64,000 nt of DNA from Candidatus Woesearchaeota archaeon (GTDB taxonomy: Archaea > Nanobdellota > Nanobdellia > Woesearchaeales > JABMPP01), in contig JAGVYD010000013.1 of assembly GCA_018303405.1 (NCBI GenBank), positions 1 to 64,000 of the forward strand. The letters run 5' to 3'. Made by a program: the position numbers and the translations under genes. How positions within the stretch are numbered: position 1 is the first letter of the stretch; the number at the start of each line of letters is the position of its first letter. The notes beneath the pieces are model-generated. The model worked only from the letters and a program-made list of their open reading frames with translations, did no database searches and was not told the DNA's origin. Shown here one piece after another: positions 46,160 through 54,615 of this stretch.

Positions 46160-46169
46160 TTTTTTGGTA
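46154..46169 (-). promoter_or_regulatory. Operator palindrome, start-codon copy
   Basis: TACCATTTTTTTGGTA, a 16-bp palindrome that contains the HEPN gene's ATG (46157-46159). The identical sequence lies 41 bp upstream at 46195-46210. Two identical sites four helical turns apart around the promoter fit cooperative repression. Confidence 0.7.
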
Positions 46170-46194
46170 TATATATCTTTTTGTTTAAATACTT

Positions 46195-46210
46195 TACCAT
46201 TTTTTTGGTA
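46195..46210 (-). promoter_or_regulatory. Operator palindrome, upstream copy
   Basis: The second identical TACCATTTTTTTGGTA. The DNA between the copies (46170-46194) holds the likely TATA sequence (GTATTTAAAC on the minus strand), so repressor bound to both sites would cover the promoter. Confidence 0.7.
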
Positions 46211-46266
46211 TATTAAATACCTTATAATGACTTGAAATGACGCACTCAAGAAAATATGGAATTAAT

Positions 46267-46455
46267 TCACTGCTCCATATTCTTCCATTCCTCGATGTTA
46301 TGCACTTTCATCGTGCAGAATTTCTTGCCTTCCCAGTAGACCCAGCAGGAATCGCCGAACTTGTCCCATCTAAGGCAGCCAACGCAAACCGGGGCGCCAG
46401 GCTGCTTTGCCCTGTGCTCCTTCTTCTTCCCCTCTTTTTTCTTCGCTTTCGCCAT
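46267..46455 (-). CDS. Small basic protein with cysteine pattern
   Basis: 62 residues. A Lys-rich N-terminus precedes CVGCLRWDKFGDSC...FC, four cysteines that could bind zinc. It starts six bases after the stop of the gene at 46461 and is probably in the same small operon as the nucleotidyltransferase at 46670. No family recognised. Confidence 0.55.
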   Translation of the reverse strand: MAKAKKKEGKKKEHRAKQPGAPVCVGCLRWDKFGDSCWVYWEGKKFCTMKVHNIEEWKNMEQ

Positions 46456-46460
46456 TTTAA

Positions 46461-46673
46461 TCAGCCAAACAGCCTCTTATACTCAGCAACGCTATTAATT
46501 CCGAAAAGGCTCATTAATTTCCGCTTGCCGTTCGGAGCCTGAGCAAGTTTCCTTATCATTCTCATCCTTTTGCTAATCTGCGCATCAATAAACTCATTGT
46601 GGGCTTCTTTCCAGCCGGGATTGGACTTAACATAGTTTGCCCATCTTGTCACTTGGTTATCCTCCTTTATCAT
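46461..46673 (-). CDS. Small partner protein of a nucleotidyltransferase
   Basis: 70 residues, helical and basic, with no cysteine and no membrane segment. Its ATG overlaps the stop of the nucleotidyltransferase gene by four bases, the usual spacing of a toxin-antitoxin pair. The sequence is too short to place in a family; HEPN-like or antitoxin-like are both possible. Confidence 0.6.
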   Translation of the reverse strand: MIKEDNQVTRWANYVKSNPGWKEAHNEFIDAQISKRMRMIRKLAQAPNGKRKLMSLFGINSVAEYKRLFG

Positions 46674-47227
46674 AGCCTGTACCTTCTTATCATGCTTTTT
46701 ATCTTCCCTATCTCATCCTCATCAATATCATCTGAATAAACAATTCTTAAATGTTTCGCATCTGACATGTCCTTGTCAGATTTCAAGTACTCTTCCTTGA
46801 AGGCAATATTGGCATTGACCGAGCTGAACCATACCGGCAGGCCAGTAAATTTGATTTTTTGCCTGGTGGAAATCTGGTAAGCATCAATAATGTCCTTTGC
46901 AAACTTGACTTCCATTTCCGGCACCAAAATCTTTCTTTTAATATAGCGGATGCTATTCCCCCCGAGAAGGTAATCAAATATTTCAGCAGCATCCTCACTC
47001 TGCACGCATTCAAAGCCTTTTCTTTCCAAGTCCCTGTGCAATATGCCGAATTTTTTAGCAGTGATCTTCTCAATTATCATGTCAATATCCTCTGTGCCCC
47101 TTGATCTCCCTGAAGCTATTGCAACAAAACCTGACACAATTATATATTTGCAGTGCCTTTCCACCACTCTGCAGAAATCAATGCAAAATTTATCAAGAAT
47201 ATTCCTTTTTTTTACTTGCCTGTCCAT
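46670..47227 (-). CDS. Nucleotidyltransferase-fold protein (AbiEii/DUF6036-like)
   Basis: 185 residues from the ATG at 47227, with a TATA-like ATATTTAAATA about 25 bases upstream. VSGFVAIASGRSRGTEDIDMII (about 32-53) fits the loose GG...R.T.DiD motif of AbiEii/DUF6036-type nucleotidyltransferases more than the canonical GS...DxD. Coupled to a 70-residue gene by a four-base overlap, so a toxin-antitoxin or defence pair is likely. Two GGTATTAT boxes lie just before the TATA. Confidence 0.7.
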   Translation of the reverse strand: MDRQVKKRNILDKFCIDFCRVVERHCKYIIVSGFVAIASGRSRGTEDIDMIIEKITAKKFGILHRDLERKGFECVQSEDAAEIFDYLLGGNSIRYIKRKILVPEMEVKFAKDIIDAYQISTRQKIKFTGLPVWFSSVNANIAFKEEYLKSDKDMSDAKHLRIVYSDDIDEDEIGKIKSMIRRYRL

Positions 47228-47291
47228 GCCAGATTCAATCAATGAAGATATTTAAATATTGGTATTATACTATTTATCGGTATTATGTTAT

Positions 47292-47328
47292 TTTACCTCA
47301 CTCTTGCGCCGTCCTTCACCTTCTCAAC
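47292..47328 (-). repeat. 37-bp direct repeat, duplicated end of metG
   Basis: Exact copy of the last 11 codons and stop of metG (47422-47458), lying 130 bp downstream of them in the direction of the gene. It is not part of any reading frame of its own. Confidence 0.85.
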
Positions 47329-47421
47329 CTAACCTTTCTCTAGAGAAAGGTTAGAATCCAAAGAGTCGTCGCCTGCGGAAACTTCGTTTCCTTGGCTCCA
47401 GGCTTTGCTTCGCAAAGCAAA
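47329..47421 (-). other. Hairpin-rich 93-bp insert after metG
   Basis: Sits between the two 37-bp repeats. It begins with a perfect 26-bp palindrome (47328-47353, twelve pairs around TA), followed by GGAAAC-TTC-GTTTCC and GCTTTGC-TTC-GCAAAGC (47403-47419). No ORF. It could terminate metG transcription or be the remnant of an insertion that duplicated its target. Confidence 0.6.
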
Positions 47422-47422
47422 T

Positions 47423-49564
47423 TTACCTCACTCTTGCGCCGTCCTTCACCTTCTCAACTTTAATCTCTTCCTTATCTGTCTTAAAAACTTTTCCATTGCA
47501 TGTCGGCTTCCCATCAACAATTCTCATCTCAATCTGCTGGAAATCCTTGAAGCTCAGAATATTGTTGGCATCATCTGGCTCTGCTCCATCAATGTAAACC
47601 TGGTCGCCTGGCTCGCTTTCCTCTGCAAATAGCACTCCGACTTCCTCCCCGTCGTCGCCTGCCAAAAGCATTGCCTCGCTTTCCACGCCCCTCAATTTAT
47701 TCCTTTCCAGGTTTGTGACTATGCACAATTTCTTTCCCAGCAGGGAGTCATTTGTGTAATGCCCCCTTAATCCGGCAACAATCCTTCTTTGCTCTGTTCC
47801 TAAATCAATTTTCAGAAGCAGCAATTTGTCGGCATTTGGGTGGTTTTCAACTGACATCACCTGCCCAACTTTGACATTTAACCTTGAAAATGTTATGCCT
47901 TCATCCTGTTTCGGCGATTCGTCTTCCATTTTTTCCCCCCCAAAAACCTCAAGCTTTTCATCGTCAATTTTTTTGATAATGATTTCAGCCCTGCTGATTT
48001 TGCAGGAAGCCAGGGTATCATTCAGGTTGCCCCACTCCAGCCCCTCCAGGCCAAGCTGCTCTTCCAGCCGCCTTGAAAATTCCGGGAGTATCGGCTTGAC
48101 CAGGATGCTGACATCCTTCACAATGTTCGCCACGCTATTCAGCACCTTGTGCGCGCCTTCCTTGTCCTCCTTGACCATTTTCCACGGCGCATTGTCCTGC
48201 ATATACTTGTTGCCCTGGCTGGATGCATTCAGTATCAGCTTGACAGCTTCGCGGAAATCAAGGTTGCCGTATGCATCCTGGATTTTATCATAATTTTTTC
48301 TCAGCCCTGCAATGAAATCACTGTCCAGGCCGCTGCCTATCTGAGACTGGAAAGAGACATTCAGCATGCTCAATGCCCTGTATGCAAGATTTGCAATGTT
48401 CGCCACCAGCTCATTGTTTATCCTTTCATGGAAGTCCTTGAAATTCAAGTCAATGTCCGACAGCTTCTTGCTGAGGTTTGAGGCATAATAATACCTGAGG
48501 AACCCTGCGTCATAATGCTCAAGGAACTGCCTTGCCGTGAGGAAAGTCCCCCTTGACTTCGACATCTTTTCCCCGTTCACTGTCAGGAAGCCGTGCACAA
48601 ACAGGCTTGTAGGCATGTTAAAATCAGCAGCATGCAGAAGCGCTGGCCAGAACAGGTAGTGGAAGTATATAATGTCCTTCCCGATAAAATGGATAATCTC
48701 GGCATCCTCGCTTTTCCAGTAATCCTTCTCGGCATCCAGCCCGTTTTCCCTTGCGTAATTTTCCGTGGAGGCAATGTAGCCAATTGGCGCGTCCAGCCAG
48801 ACATAATAATACTTGTCCTCTTCGCCCGGTATCTTGAAGCCGAAATAAGGGCCGTCCCTTGAGATGTCCCAGTCCTTTAAACCTTCTTTAATCCAGTTCA
48901 GCACAAAATTCCTGACCTCATCCTGCAGGCTCTTGTTTTCCTTCAGCCATTTTTCCAGCATCCCTGAAAGCGAACTCAATTTGAAGAAATAATGGACAGA
49001 TTTTTTCCTTGCCGGCGTATTTTTGCATAACACGCAATAAGGGTCAACAAGCTCTATAGTGGCATAGGCGGAATTGCATTTCTCGCAGACATCCCCGTAC
49101 TGGTCCTCTGCCCCGCACTTGGGGCATTTTCCCTTCACGAAACGGTCAGGCAAAAACCTCTTGTCTGTTTCGCAGTAGGCCAATTCAACTTCCTTGGTGT
49201 AAATCAGGCCTTTTTTCTTTGCAGACTCGAAAAAATAATCAGAATATTTCTTGTTTTCAGGAGAATTGGTGGAATAATAGCTGTCGAAGTGTATCTGAAA
49301 GTCAGCAAAATCCCTCGTGTGCTCTTCATAGTATTTTGCAATCAGTTCTTCAGGTGTAATGCCCTGCTTTTCAGCATTTATCTGGATTGGCGTTCCGTGG
49401 GTGTCATCAGCGCAGCAGAATATTGCATCTTTTCCAATGAGCTTCAGGAACCGAACATAGACATCGGTCTGTATATACTCTACAAGATGGCCTATGTGGA
49501 TCGGGCCGTTTGCATACGGCAAGGCAGCGGTTACAAGTGTCCTTTTTCGCTTAGTTGGCGCCAT
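47423..49564 (-). CDS. metG: Methionyl-tRNA synthetase with C-terminal tRNA-binding domain
   Basis: Charges tRNA-Met. 713 residues: Rossmann core with HIGH at 23-26 and KMSKS near 332, the zinc-binding insert (CPKCGAEDQYGDVCEKC, about 142-158) and anticodon-binding helices, then an EMAP/Trbp111-like OB domain (about 590-690, FSRLNVKVGQVMSVENHPNADKL type). In many archaea the OB domain is a separate gene; here it is fused. The last 11 codons are duplicated downstream (47292-47328). Confidence 0.96.
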   Translation of the reverse strand: MAPTKRKRTLVTAALPYANGPIHIGHLVEYIQTDVYVRFLKLIGKDAIFCCADDTHGTPIQINAEKQGITPEELIAKYYEEHTRDFADFQIHFDSYYSTNSPENKKYSDYFFESAKKKGLIYTKEVELAYCETDKRFLPDRFVKGKCPKCGAEDQYGDVCEKCNSAYATIELVDPYCVLCKNTPARKKSVHYFFKLSSLSGMLEKWLKENKSLQDEVRNFVLNWIKEGLKDWDISRDGPYFGFKIPGEEDKYYYVWLDAPIGYIASTENYARENGLDAEKDYWKSEDAEIIHFIGKDIIYFHYLFWPALLHAADFNMPTSLFVHGFLTVNGEKMSKSRGTFLTARQFLEHYDAGFLRYYYASNLSKKLSDIDLNFKDFHERINNELVANIANLAYRALSMLNVSFQSQIGSGLDSDFIAGLRKNYDKIQDAYGNLDFREAVKLILNASSQGNKYMQDNAPWKMVKEDKEGAHKVLNSVANIVKDVSILVKPILPEFSRRLEEQLGLEGLEWGNLNDTLASCKISRAEIIIKKIDDEKLEVFGGEKMEDESPKQDEGITFSRLNVKVGQVMSVENHPNADKLLLLKIDLGTEQRRIVAGLRGHYTNDSLLGKKLCIVTNLERNKLRGVESEAMLLAGDDGEEVGVLFAEESEPGDQVYIDGAEPDDANNILSFKDFQQIEMRIVDGKPTCNGKVFKTDKEEIKVEKVKDGARVR

Positions 49565-49749
49565 TTCGCATCAAAATGGCTAAAAAGGCGCAACTTTAAA
49601 AAATTAATGAGTTTCCGGCACAAATTTTCAGATGCTAAGATAACATGGCCAGGAGGTGAGAAAAGAAAAAGATGATGAAATCTTATCCTGACTGGTGGTC
49701 TTGTCAATCAAAAGGAAAAATAATAAAAAAGAAAAAATCGATGAGAATT

Positions 49750-49941
49750 TTATTTGCGTTTTGCCTTGCCGACTTTTGGGTGTGTTGCCGGGCTTTTGAA
49801 GCAGCACTGTAAGGCTGTTTTCCCAGAACCACACGGGCACGGCTCGGATTTGCCGCAGCACTGCACATATTTTTTCTTTGAGCCGCACGGGCATAGTGCC
49901 ATCAGCTTCTCGTACATTGTCATATTTTTTGCTTTACCCAT
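49750..49941 (-). CDS. Small protein with two SEC-C zinc motifs
   Basis: 63 residues. Two SEC-C motifs occur back to back: CPCGSKKKYVQCC (about 17-29) and CPCGSGKTALQCC (about 35-47). This zinc-binding motif is best known from the SecA C-terminus and from many small proteins of unknown role. Apart from a basic tail (GKAKRK) nothing else is present. GGAGGGG lies five bases before the ATG. The 185-base gap to metG holds no gene I can support. Confidence 0.85.
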   Translation of the reverse strand: MGKAKNMTMYEKLMALCPCGSKKKYVQCCGKSEPCPCGSGKTALQCCFKSPATHPKVGKAKRK

Positions 49942-50070
49942 TATTCCCCTCCTTTATTTAACAAACATGCAGGCTTCAAACTGCCGTTTATTAACCATTG
50001 TTATCTCACAGCAATAGAACCTATTTAAAGGTTATCATTTGCAAAAATAGAAACAAAATGGCAACAATTA

Positions 50071-50490
50071 TCAATCATCATCGCCATCATCCTTTGCCCC
50101 TTTCTCCTTCATCTTCTTGGTGACATCAATGTTTGCGCTGCAATGGCCGCACCTGAACCTCAGGGTTTCAACGCCTTCAATTTTTTTCCTTTTGAACTGG
50201 GCTTCAGCTTCGCCTGGTTTTTTGCACTCCGGGCATGTGTATTGTGCCTCTGCTGTCAGGCTTTCCTCATATTCCTTTTTCTCGAGTGTGTACTTGCATG
50301 CAGGGCACGTGTACTCCTTTGCCCTTATCCTTACTTTTCCAGATTCGTCCCTCGGCTTTCCCATCAGTTCTTTTTTGCATTTCGGGCATTTCTGCTTGTA
50401 CACCCAGCAAACGACTTTTCCGTCGCCAACTGCCCTTCTTGTAAAATAGATTAAGTCATCCACGCTGTCTGGAAATTTCACCATTGTCAT
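50071..50490 (-). CDS. Zinc-ribbon protein with three CxxC sets
   Basis: 139 residues. Cys pairs CPKCKK, CPACKY, CPECKK and CGHCSAN give at least two zinc ribbons, between Lys/Glu-rich linkers, and the C-terminus ends in DDGDDD. No catalytic domain is visible. Its start overlaps the stop of the membrane-anchored gene at 50487 by four bases (ATGA), so they form one unit. A nucleic-acid or protein-binding role is probable. Confidence 0.7.
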   Translation of the reverse strand: MTMVKFPDSVDDLIYFTRRAVGDGKVVCWVYKQKCPKCKKELMGKPRDESGKVRIRAKEYTCPACKYTLEKKEYEESLTAEAQYTCPECKKPGEAEAQFKRKKIEGVETLRFRCGHCSANIDVTKKMKEKGAKDDGDDD

Positions 50491-50720
50491 CGCCTCAAAT
50501 TTGTCAGGTTGCTTTCGTTTGCTGCTGGAAGCCAGTCCTTTTGGGCCGCCTCACTGGCCACTCCCGCGACATTCTTGCCTGTCCCCTTTACCCATGACCA
50601 GAATTTGCCGAGGAAAGTCGCCCTGTCTTCAGGGTTGTCCATGTCAAGGTCGTTTATCCTGACAATCATGAATCCCCCAATCAGCATGAATACGACAACA
50701 ACCATCCATACTTTTACCAT
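50487..50720 (-). CDS. Small single-span membrane protein
   Basis: 77 residues from the ATG at 50720 (MVKVWMV); an upstream ATG at 50732 adds MEAK. One N-terminal helix (about residues 3-20), then a soluble acidic segment. It is coupled to the zinc-ribbon gene by overlap. No family recognised. Confidence 0.55.
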   Translation of the reverse strand: MVKVWMVVVVFMLIGGFMIVRINDLDMDNPEDRATFLGKFWSWVKGTGKNVAGVASEAAQKDWLPAANESNLTNLRR

Positions 50721-50794
50721 TTTCGCCTCCACCTAAACAATGATGCATTATTCATTATGGCCCCTGTAATATTTTGCCGCCAATCAATTCTGGC

Positions 50795-51403
50795 TCAGAG
50801 CTCTCTAAACTCATTTATCATATTGATGACGCCCTCCTTTATAAATTCTGCCGCAATTGCAACCAGGACAAGCCCGAGCACCCTTGACAAGACTTCAATC
50901 ATCCTTTCGCCAAAAAAGTTCTTGATTTTTTCTGAGAAAATCAGCATTAGCCATGTTATGGCAAGCACAAGAAGCGATGCAATGACCGGCGGCCAATACC
51001 CGAATTTCTGGGAAAGCACGATAACTGTTGTCATTGCGCCTGGCCCTGTCAGCAATGGTGTCCCAATCACCACTGCGGCAATCTTATGCACCTTGTCCCT
51101 TTTGCTGAACTCCCAGCCAAACAGCATCTGCACCCCCAATATCAGAAGTATGATGCCTCCTGCAACAATAAAGCTGGCAAAGCTTATCCCCAAAAGGCTA
51201 AGCAGCAGCAATCCGGAGAACAGGAAAACAAGCAAAAGCCCCAATGCGACCAGGACGGCAATCAGGGCTTCCTTTGCCCGTTCTTTCTCCTTCAGGCCCT
51301 GTGTCAATGGCAGGAACACTGCCAATGACATGAACGGATCTATGATTATGAACAGTGCCGTGAAAGACTTTATCACTGCGCTGAGGAACGGGTCAATTGC
51401 CAT
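50795..51403 (-). CDS. MarC-family integral membrane protein
   Basis: 202 residues with six membrane helices. Family patterns: IIDPFMSLAVFLPLT (about 20-34), the IVAGGIILLILGVQML helix and PLLTGPGAMTTVIVLS (about 115-130). Bacterial MarC proteins were once linked to multidrug resistance, but their real role is unclear. Divergent from the methyltransferase at 51500. Confidence 0.88.
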   Translation of the reverse strand: MAIDPFLSAVIKSFTALFIIIDPFMSLAVFLPLTQGLKEKERAKEALIAVLVALGLLLVFLFSGLLLLSLLGISFASFIVAGGIILLILGVQMLFGWEFSKRDKVHKIAAVVIGTPLLTGPGAMTTVIVLSQKFGYWPPVIASLLVLAITWLMLIFSEKIKNFFGERMIEVLSRVLGLVLVAIAAEFIKEGVINMINEFREL

Positions 51404-51499
51404 TTGGGCAATTATCCCGCTGTGGTTTTTATATTTTATCTATCTATGCCCAAATAACAAAAAAACAACTTTTATAACACTCAACAATATCCTCCGGCC

Positions 51500-51994
51500 A
51501 TGACATACTACGACACAATCGCTTCAGGCTATGACACTCTTTACAAGGAAGAGCAGCTCGCAAAGCTAAAGCTGACACTGAAGTATCTTCATATCAGAAA
51601 CATTGACCTTGTCCTCGATGTAGGCTGCGGCACTGCCTTTGCAGCAAAGGAAATCCCGGCAAAATACATTGGCATAGACCCTTCATTTGGCATGCTGGAG
51701 CAGAATAACGGAAAGGATATTCTTGTGCAGGGTCAGGCAGAAAACATGCCGTTCAAGACCCGGCAATTCAATGTTGTAATCGCATTAACTTCGGTGCATA
51801 ATTTTGCCGACATTGAAAAAGGCATAAATGAAATGCTCAGGGTCGGGAAAGGCAGGTTCGCAATCTCAGTTCTCAAGAAAAGCGCGCATCTTGAAAAAAT
51901 AGAATCCATCCTGCACAGGAACTTCAGGATGGTAAGGATGATTGAGGAGGACAAGGACTTTGTCTTTATCTGCTCAACATACAATCTTCTATAG
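51500..51994 (+). CDS. Class I SAM-dependent methyltransferase
   Basis: 164 residues. Motif I VLDVGCGTAFAAKE (about 38-51), motif II-like YIGIDPSFGM, and a post-I region with VVIALTSVHNF (about 92-102). The substrate is not evident; the small size and lack of a target-recognition domain suggest a small molecule or tRNA. TATA-like TTTTATAAC about 25 bases before the ATG; leaderless. Confidence 0.8.
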   Translation: MTYYDTIASGYDTLYKEEQLAKLKLTLKYLHIRNIDLVLDVGCGTAFAAKEIPAKYIGIDPSFGMLEQNNGKDILVQGQAENMPFKTRQFNVVIALTSVHNFADIEKGINEMLRVGKGRFAISVLKKSAHLEKIESILHRNFRMVRMIEEDKDFVFICSTYNLL

Positions 51995-52053
51995 AAAAAT
52001 ATATATATAAACTTAGCAGTAAAAGGCATATTATATTAAAAAAGAGGGTGGAC

Positions 52054-52818
52054 ATGGTCAGGCCAGAGATTGTTGAATACATTGAAAAAGAGCTTGAAAA
52101 AGGGTTTCACATAGAGGAAATCAAGCGCGCATTGCTTTCTGTTGGCCATGAGGCGCAGCACGTTGAGGAGGCTGTCCTGCACGTCCATTCCAAGAGACAG
52201 GCACGGCAGCGCAAGCGAACAGCCCTCATAATACTCATCCCTGTTCTCATAATCCTGATTTTATTGCTCGTTGTGAACCTGATGCGGCAGCAGGAAAAAA
52301 ATGATTTCCTGGACCAGATAGGCGGCGGGACGCAAACTCCGGCTGACAACATTCCAGATGCAGGAGAGGAGCCTCGGGAAACAATTCCCGGGCAGGGAAC
52401 TGTAACAGCGCCGCCAGAAGCCATAGGCGCGCCAACAGACGCTGAAAATCTTGACTTGGCCTTGACGCATGGTGATATCTCTTATTGCAACAAAATTGTG
52501 GACCCAATAGTGAAGGAAATCTGCACAACTACGCTTAACCCGCCGCAGCGTGAAGTGCCGGCATACGCTGAATCAGATTCACTCCTGCTGGACTCTGCAT
52601 TCACAACCGGTGATATTTCCAAATGCGATGGCATTGTGGACAATTCAACAAGGGAAATATGCACAAGCACGCTTAAGCCGCAGGAAACTGCTGTCAGTGA
52701 ATTTGCCGAGCAGGACTCCATCAATTTCGACAATGCCCTGGCAAACTCGGATAAAACCTATTGCAATAATATACATGATGAGGCCCTGAAGCAGACATGC
52801 CTGGGCATGCTTGGATAA
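52054..52818 (+). CDS. Membrane protein with a three-fold cysteine repeat
   Basis: 254 residues from the ATG at 52054 (GAGGGTGG just before it). An N-terminal soluble helical domain (about 1-45) and one membrane helix (about 55-80) are followed by a Pro/Thr-rich linker and three repeats of about 45 residues with the pattern GDISYCNKI...EIC...L. Each repeat has two cysteines that could form one disulphide. Topology puts the repeats outside. Unknown family; the pattern suggests a small helical repeat module. Confidence 0.65.
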   Translation: MVRPEIVEYIEKELEKGFHIEEIKRALLSVGHEAQHVEEAVLHVHSKRQARQRKRTALIILIPVLIILILLLVVNLMRQQEKNDFLDQIGGGTQTPADNIPDAGEEPRETIPGQGTVTAPPEAIGAPTDAENLDLALTHGDISYCNKIVDPIVKEICTTTLNPPQREVPAYAESDSLLLDSAFTTGDISKCDGIVDNSTREICTSTLKPQETAVSEFAEQDSINFDNALANSDKTYCNNIHDEALKQTCLGMLG

Positions 52819-52822
52819 GTAA

Positions 52823-52833
52823 AATATATATAT
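52823..52833 (+). promoter_or_regulatory. TATA box of the surface protein at 52859
   Basis: AATATATATATG lies about 26 bases before the ATG at 52859. This placement argues against the longer frame that starts at 52832, inside the TATA box. Confidence 0.55.
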
Positions 52834-52858
52834 GACATCAGCCAGAGGTTTGTTTAAC

Positions 52859-54358
52859 ATGGTCAGTTTAAAGAGGTGGGTTCGTGCGTTCAGTATTTCT
52901 GTGTTCTTGATAGCCTTATTTTCCCAATATATACTTGCAGCCGGCACTCATACTTGCGCAGAAGTGGGCCTGAATCCGTGCACCGGTGATATTGCTTCAA
53001 GTGGAACCATTTCTGCCGGCACCCAGCTTATATCACCTGATATCATGACTAATACTCTTTATGCAGGTACATCAGTTACATCTCCACGTTTGGGATGCAC
53101 TGGAACATCATCCATGTGCTTTACAGCAGGTGTTACTGGAGCGAGTTCTTCAGCTGCGTTATGGAGCTATGCACAGGGAGGTGCATGGACTGCCAAATTG
53201 CTTGGAGCAGCCGGGGCCGATGTCCTTATTGGCCAAAAATTAGCAGTTGGCAATCCCAGTGCCGTTCATCCAACTAATGCCTTGGAAGTTTATGGTACAG
53301 CAAAAATTAATAATGGTGTAATCAGCGTGCCGGGCGCAAAATTCGGAGTCGGGACATTGACACCGACAGCAGAGCTTGATGTCGTTGGCCTTGCGCGGGC
53401 TCAAAGGCTAAGGGTAACAAGCACTTCGACTCTGGCAGGCTGGCCGGCTGTATTCATTGAAGAACAATCTCCGGGAACATCATATAGGTATGCATTGGCT
53501 GCTTCTGCAGGCGGCGGTGCAAGCAGTGGGGCATCTTCCATCGCGATACGCGGAGACAGTCTAAGCAACGCGCCTGGCGCAACAACAGGCGGAAGAAATA
53601 TTGGGGGTTATTTTTCAGCGTCAGGCAATACCTTCAATAGGGGAGTTGAAGTAAATGTGCCTTATGACACAAACAACTTTGCAATATATTCAGGCGGCGC
53701 AGCCAAATCATTTTTCAGCGGGGATATCGGGCTTGGCACAACTTCTCCAGAGCCAGGCAGCAAGCTGACCATTGAAGGTGGAGATGCCACAATAAGGGAT
53801 GGAAAACTTGTCCTGACAAAAGTGAAGACTCTTACAGATGCGGATGGCGATGGGTATTATGTACCTGGCGTCTCCGGAGTGGATGTAACAACTATCACGG
53901 GTTCAGGCTTGACAACCACCACAATTCCGAGCGGAATCACAGTTAACCCAGGGGATGATTTATATGATTGTCAGGATTCTTACTTTCCAACCATAACCTC
54001 ATCACGCATTCACAAAAATTCTGAATATTGGAAAAGAGTGTCGGTTGGAGGGGCAGTGCCAGCATCCCCTTTAGATGATATCAACTGCGATGGTTCGACG
54101 AGCAAGCTGACAGAGCGCTCAATCACTGCCGGTAGTAATTGTGTTTGCTGCGAGACAAAACCGGACAAATACAAGCTGGTGCGCGATATCGACACAGATG
54201 AAGCAAAACTCATAAGGCATATTTGTGTCTCAGCTCCCTGTGATAAATGTAATGATCCTTTTCATGAAGCCTATACTTTCTGTGCGACATATGCAGCGGA
54301 GGCGCAAAGCTTAGGGACATTGGGTACATGCAATCAGCTGAATGATTATTATCAATAA
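52859..54358 (+). CDS. Tail-fibre-like surface protein, paralogue of the one at 43350
   Basis: 499 residues. Signal helix (about residues 10-27), Thr/Ser/Gly-rich stalk repeats (GTSVTSPRLGC, FGVGTLTPTAELDVVG) and a middle GGGASSGASSIAIRG segment resemble trimeric fibre stalks. The last 130 residues form a cysteine-rich head (CDKCND, CVCCETK). The GVGT-x-PT-x-x-L-x-V-x-G motif is shared with the protein at 43350. The stalks match better than the heads, so they may bind different targets. Confidence 0.65.
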   Translation: MVSLKRWVRAFSISVFLIALFSQYILAAGTHTCAEVGLNPCTGDIASSGTISAGTQLISPDIMTNTLYAGTSVTSPRLGCTGTSSMCFTAGVTGASSSAALWSYAQGGAWTAKLLGAAGADVLIGQKLAVGNPSAVHPTNALEVYGTAKINNGVISVPGAKFGVGTLTPTAELDVVGLARAQRLRVTSTSTLAGWPAVFIEEQSPGTSYRYALAASAGGGASSGASSIAIRGDSLSNAPGATTGGRNIGGYFSASGNTFNRGVEVNVPYDTNNFAIYSGGAAKSFFSGDIGLGTTSPEPGSKLTIEGGDATIRDGKLVLTKVKTLTDADGDGYYVPGVSGVDVTTITGSGLTTTTIPSGITVNPGDDLYDCQDSYFPTITSSRIHKNSEYWKRVSVGGAVPASPLDDINCDGSTSKLTERSITAGSNCVCCETKPDKYKLVRDIDTDEAKLIRHICVSAPCDKCNDPFHEAYTFCATYAAEAQSLGTLGTCNQLNDYYQ

Positions 54359-54405
54359 TCTTTTTCTCCATAACTTTTTTATATTCTCTTCCCTTTAGCC
54401 CCTTC

Positions 54406-54600
54406 ATGCCTTCCCCGACAGACGAACAGATTGCGCAGCTGCTTCCCTTCCTGAAACATACCAATCCCCATCTCAGCGAGGAAGAGCTGGTTGTGCTTGC
54501 AAAGAAAATGCTTTCCATGCCGGCTACGCCGGATGAAACTTCCTCAGACAAGCCCCTGTCAGAAATGATGGAAGGGGCAGAAGATAAAGTTGATTCTTAG
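54406..54600 (+). CDS. Small acidic protein
   Basis: 64 residues, helical, no cysteine or membrane segment. A TATA-like TTTTTATATT (about 54374-54383) supports transcription. Downstream lies mobile element B. No function visible. Confidence 0.45.
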   Translation: MPSPTDEQIAQLLPFLKHTNPHLSEEELVVLAKKMLSMPATPDETSSDKPLSEMMEGAEDKVDS

Positions 54601-54615
54601 GTTTGTCGCTTTTTG

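Noticed and set aside
47329-47421. A short copy of the mobile hairpin element
   Set aside because: The hairpins have GAA loops as in the last hairpin of the family, but the 11-bp stem, tandem G.A helix and 8-9 bp direct repeats are absent.
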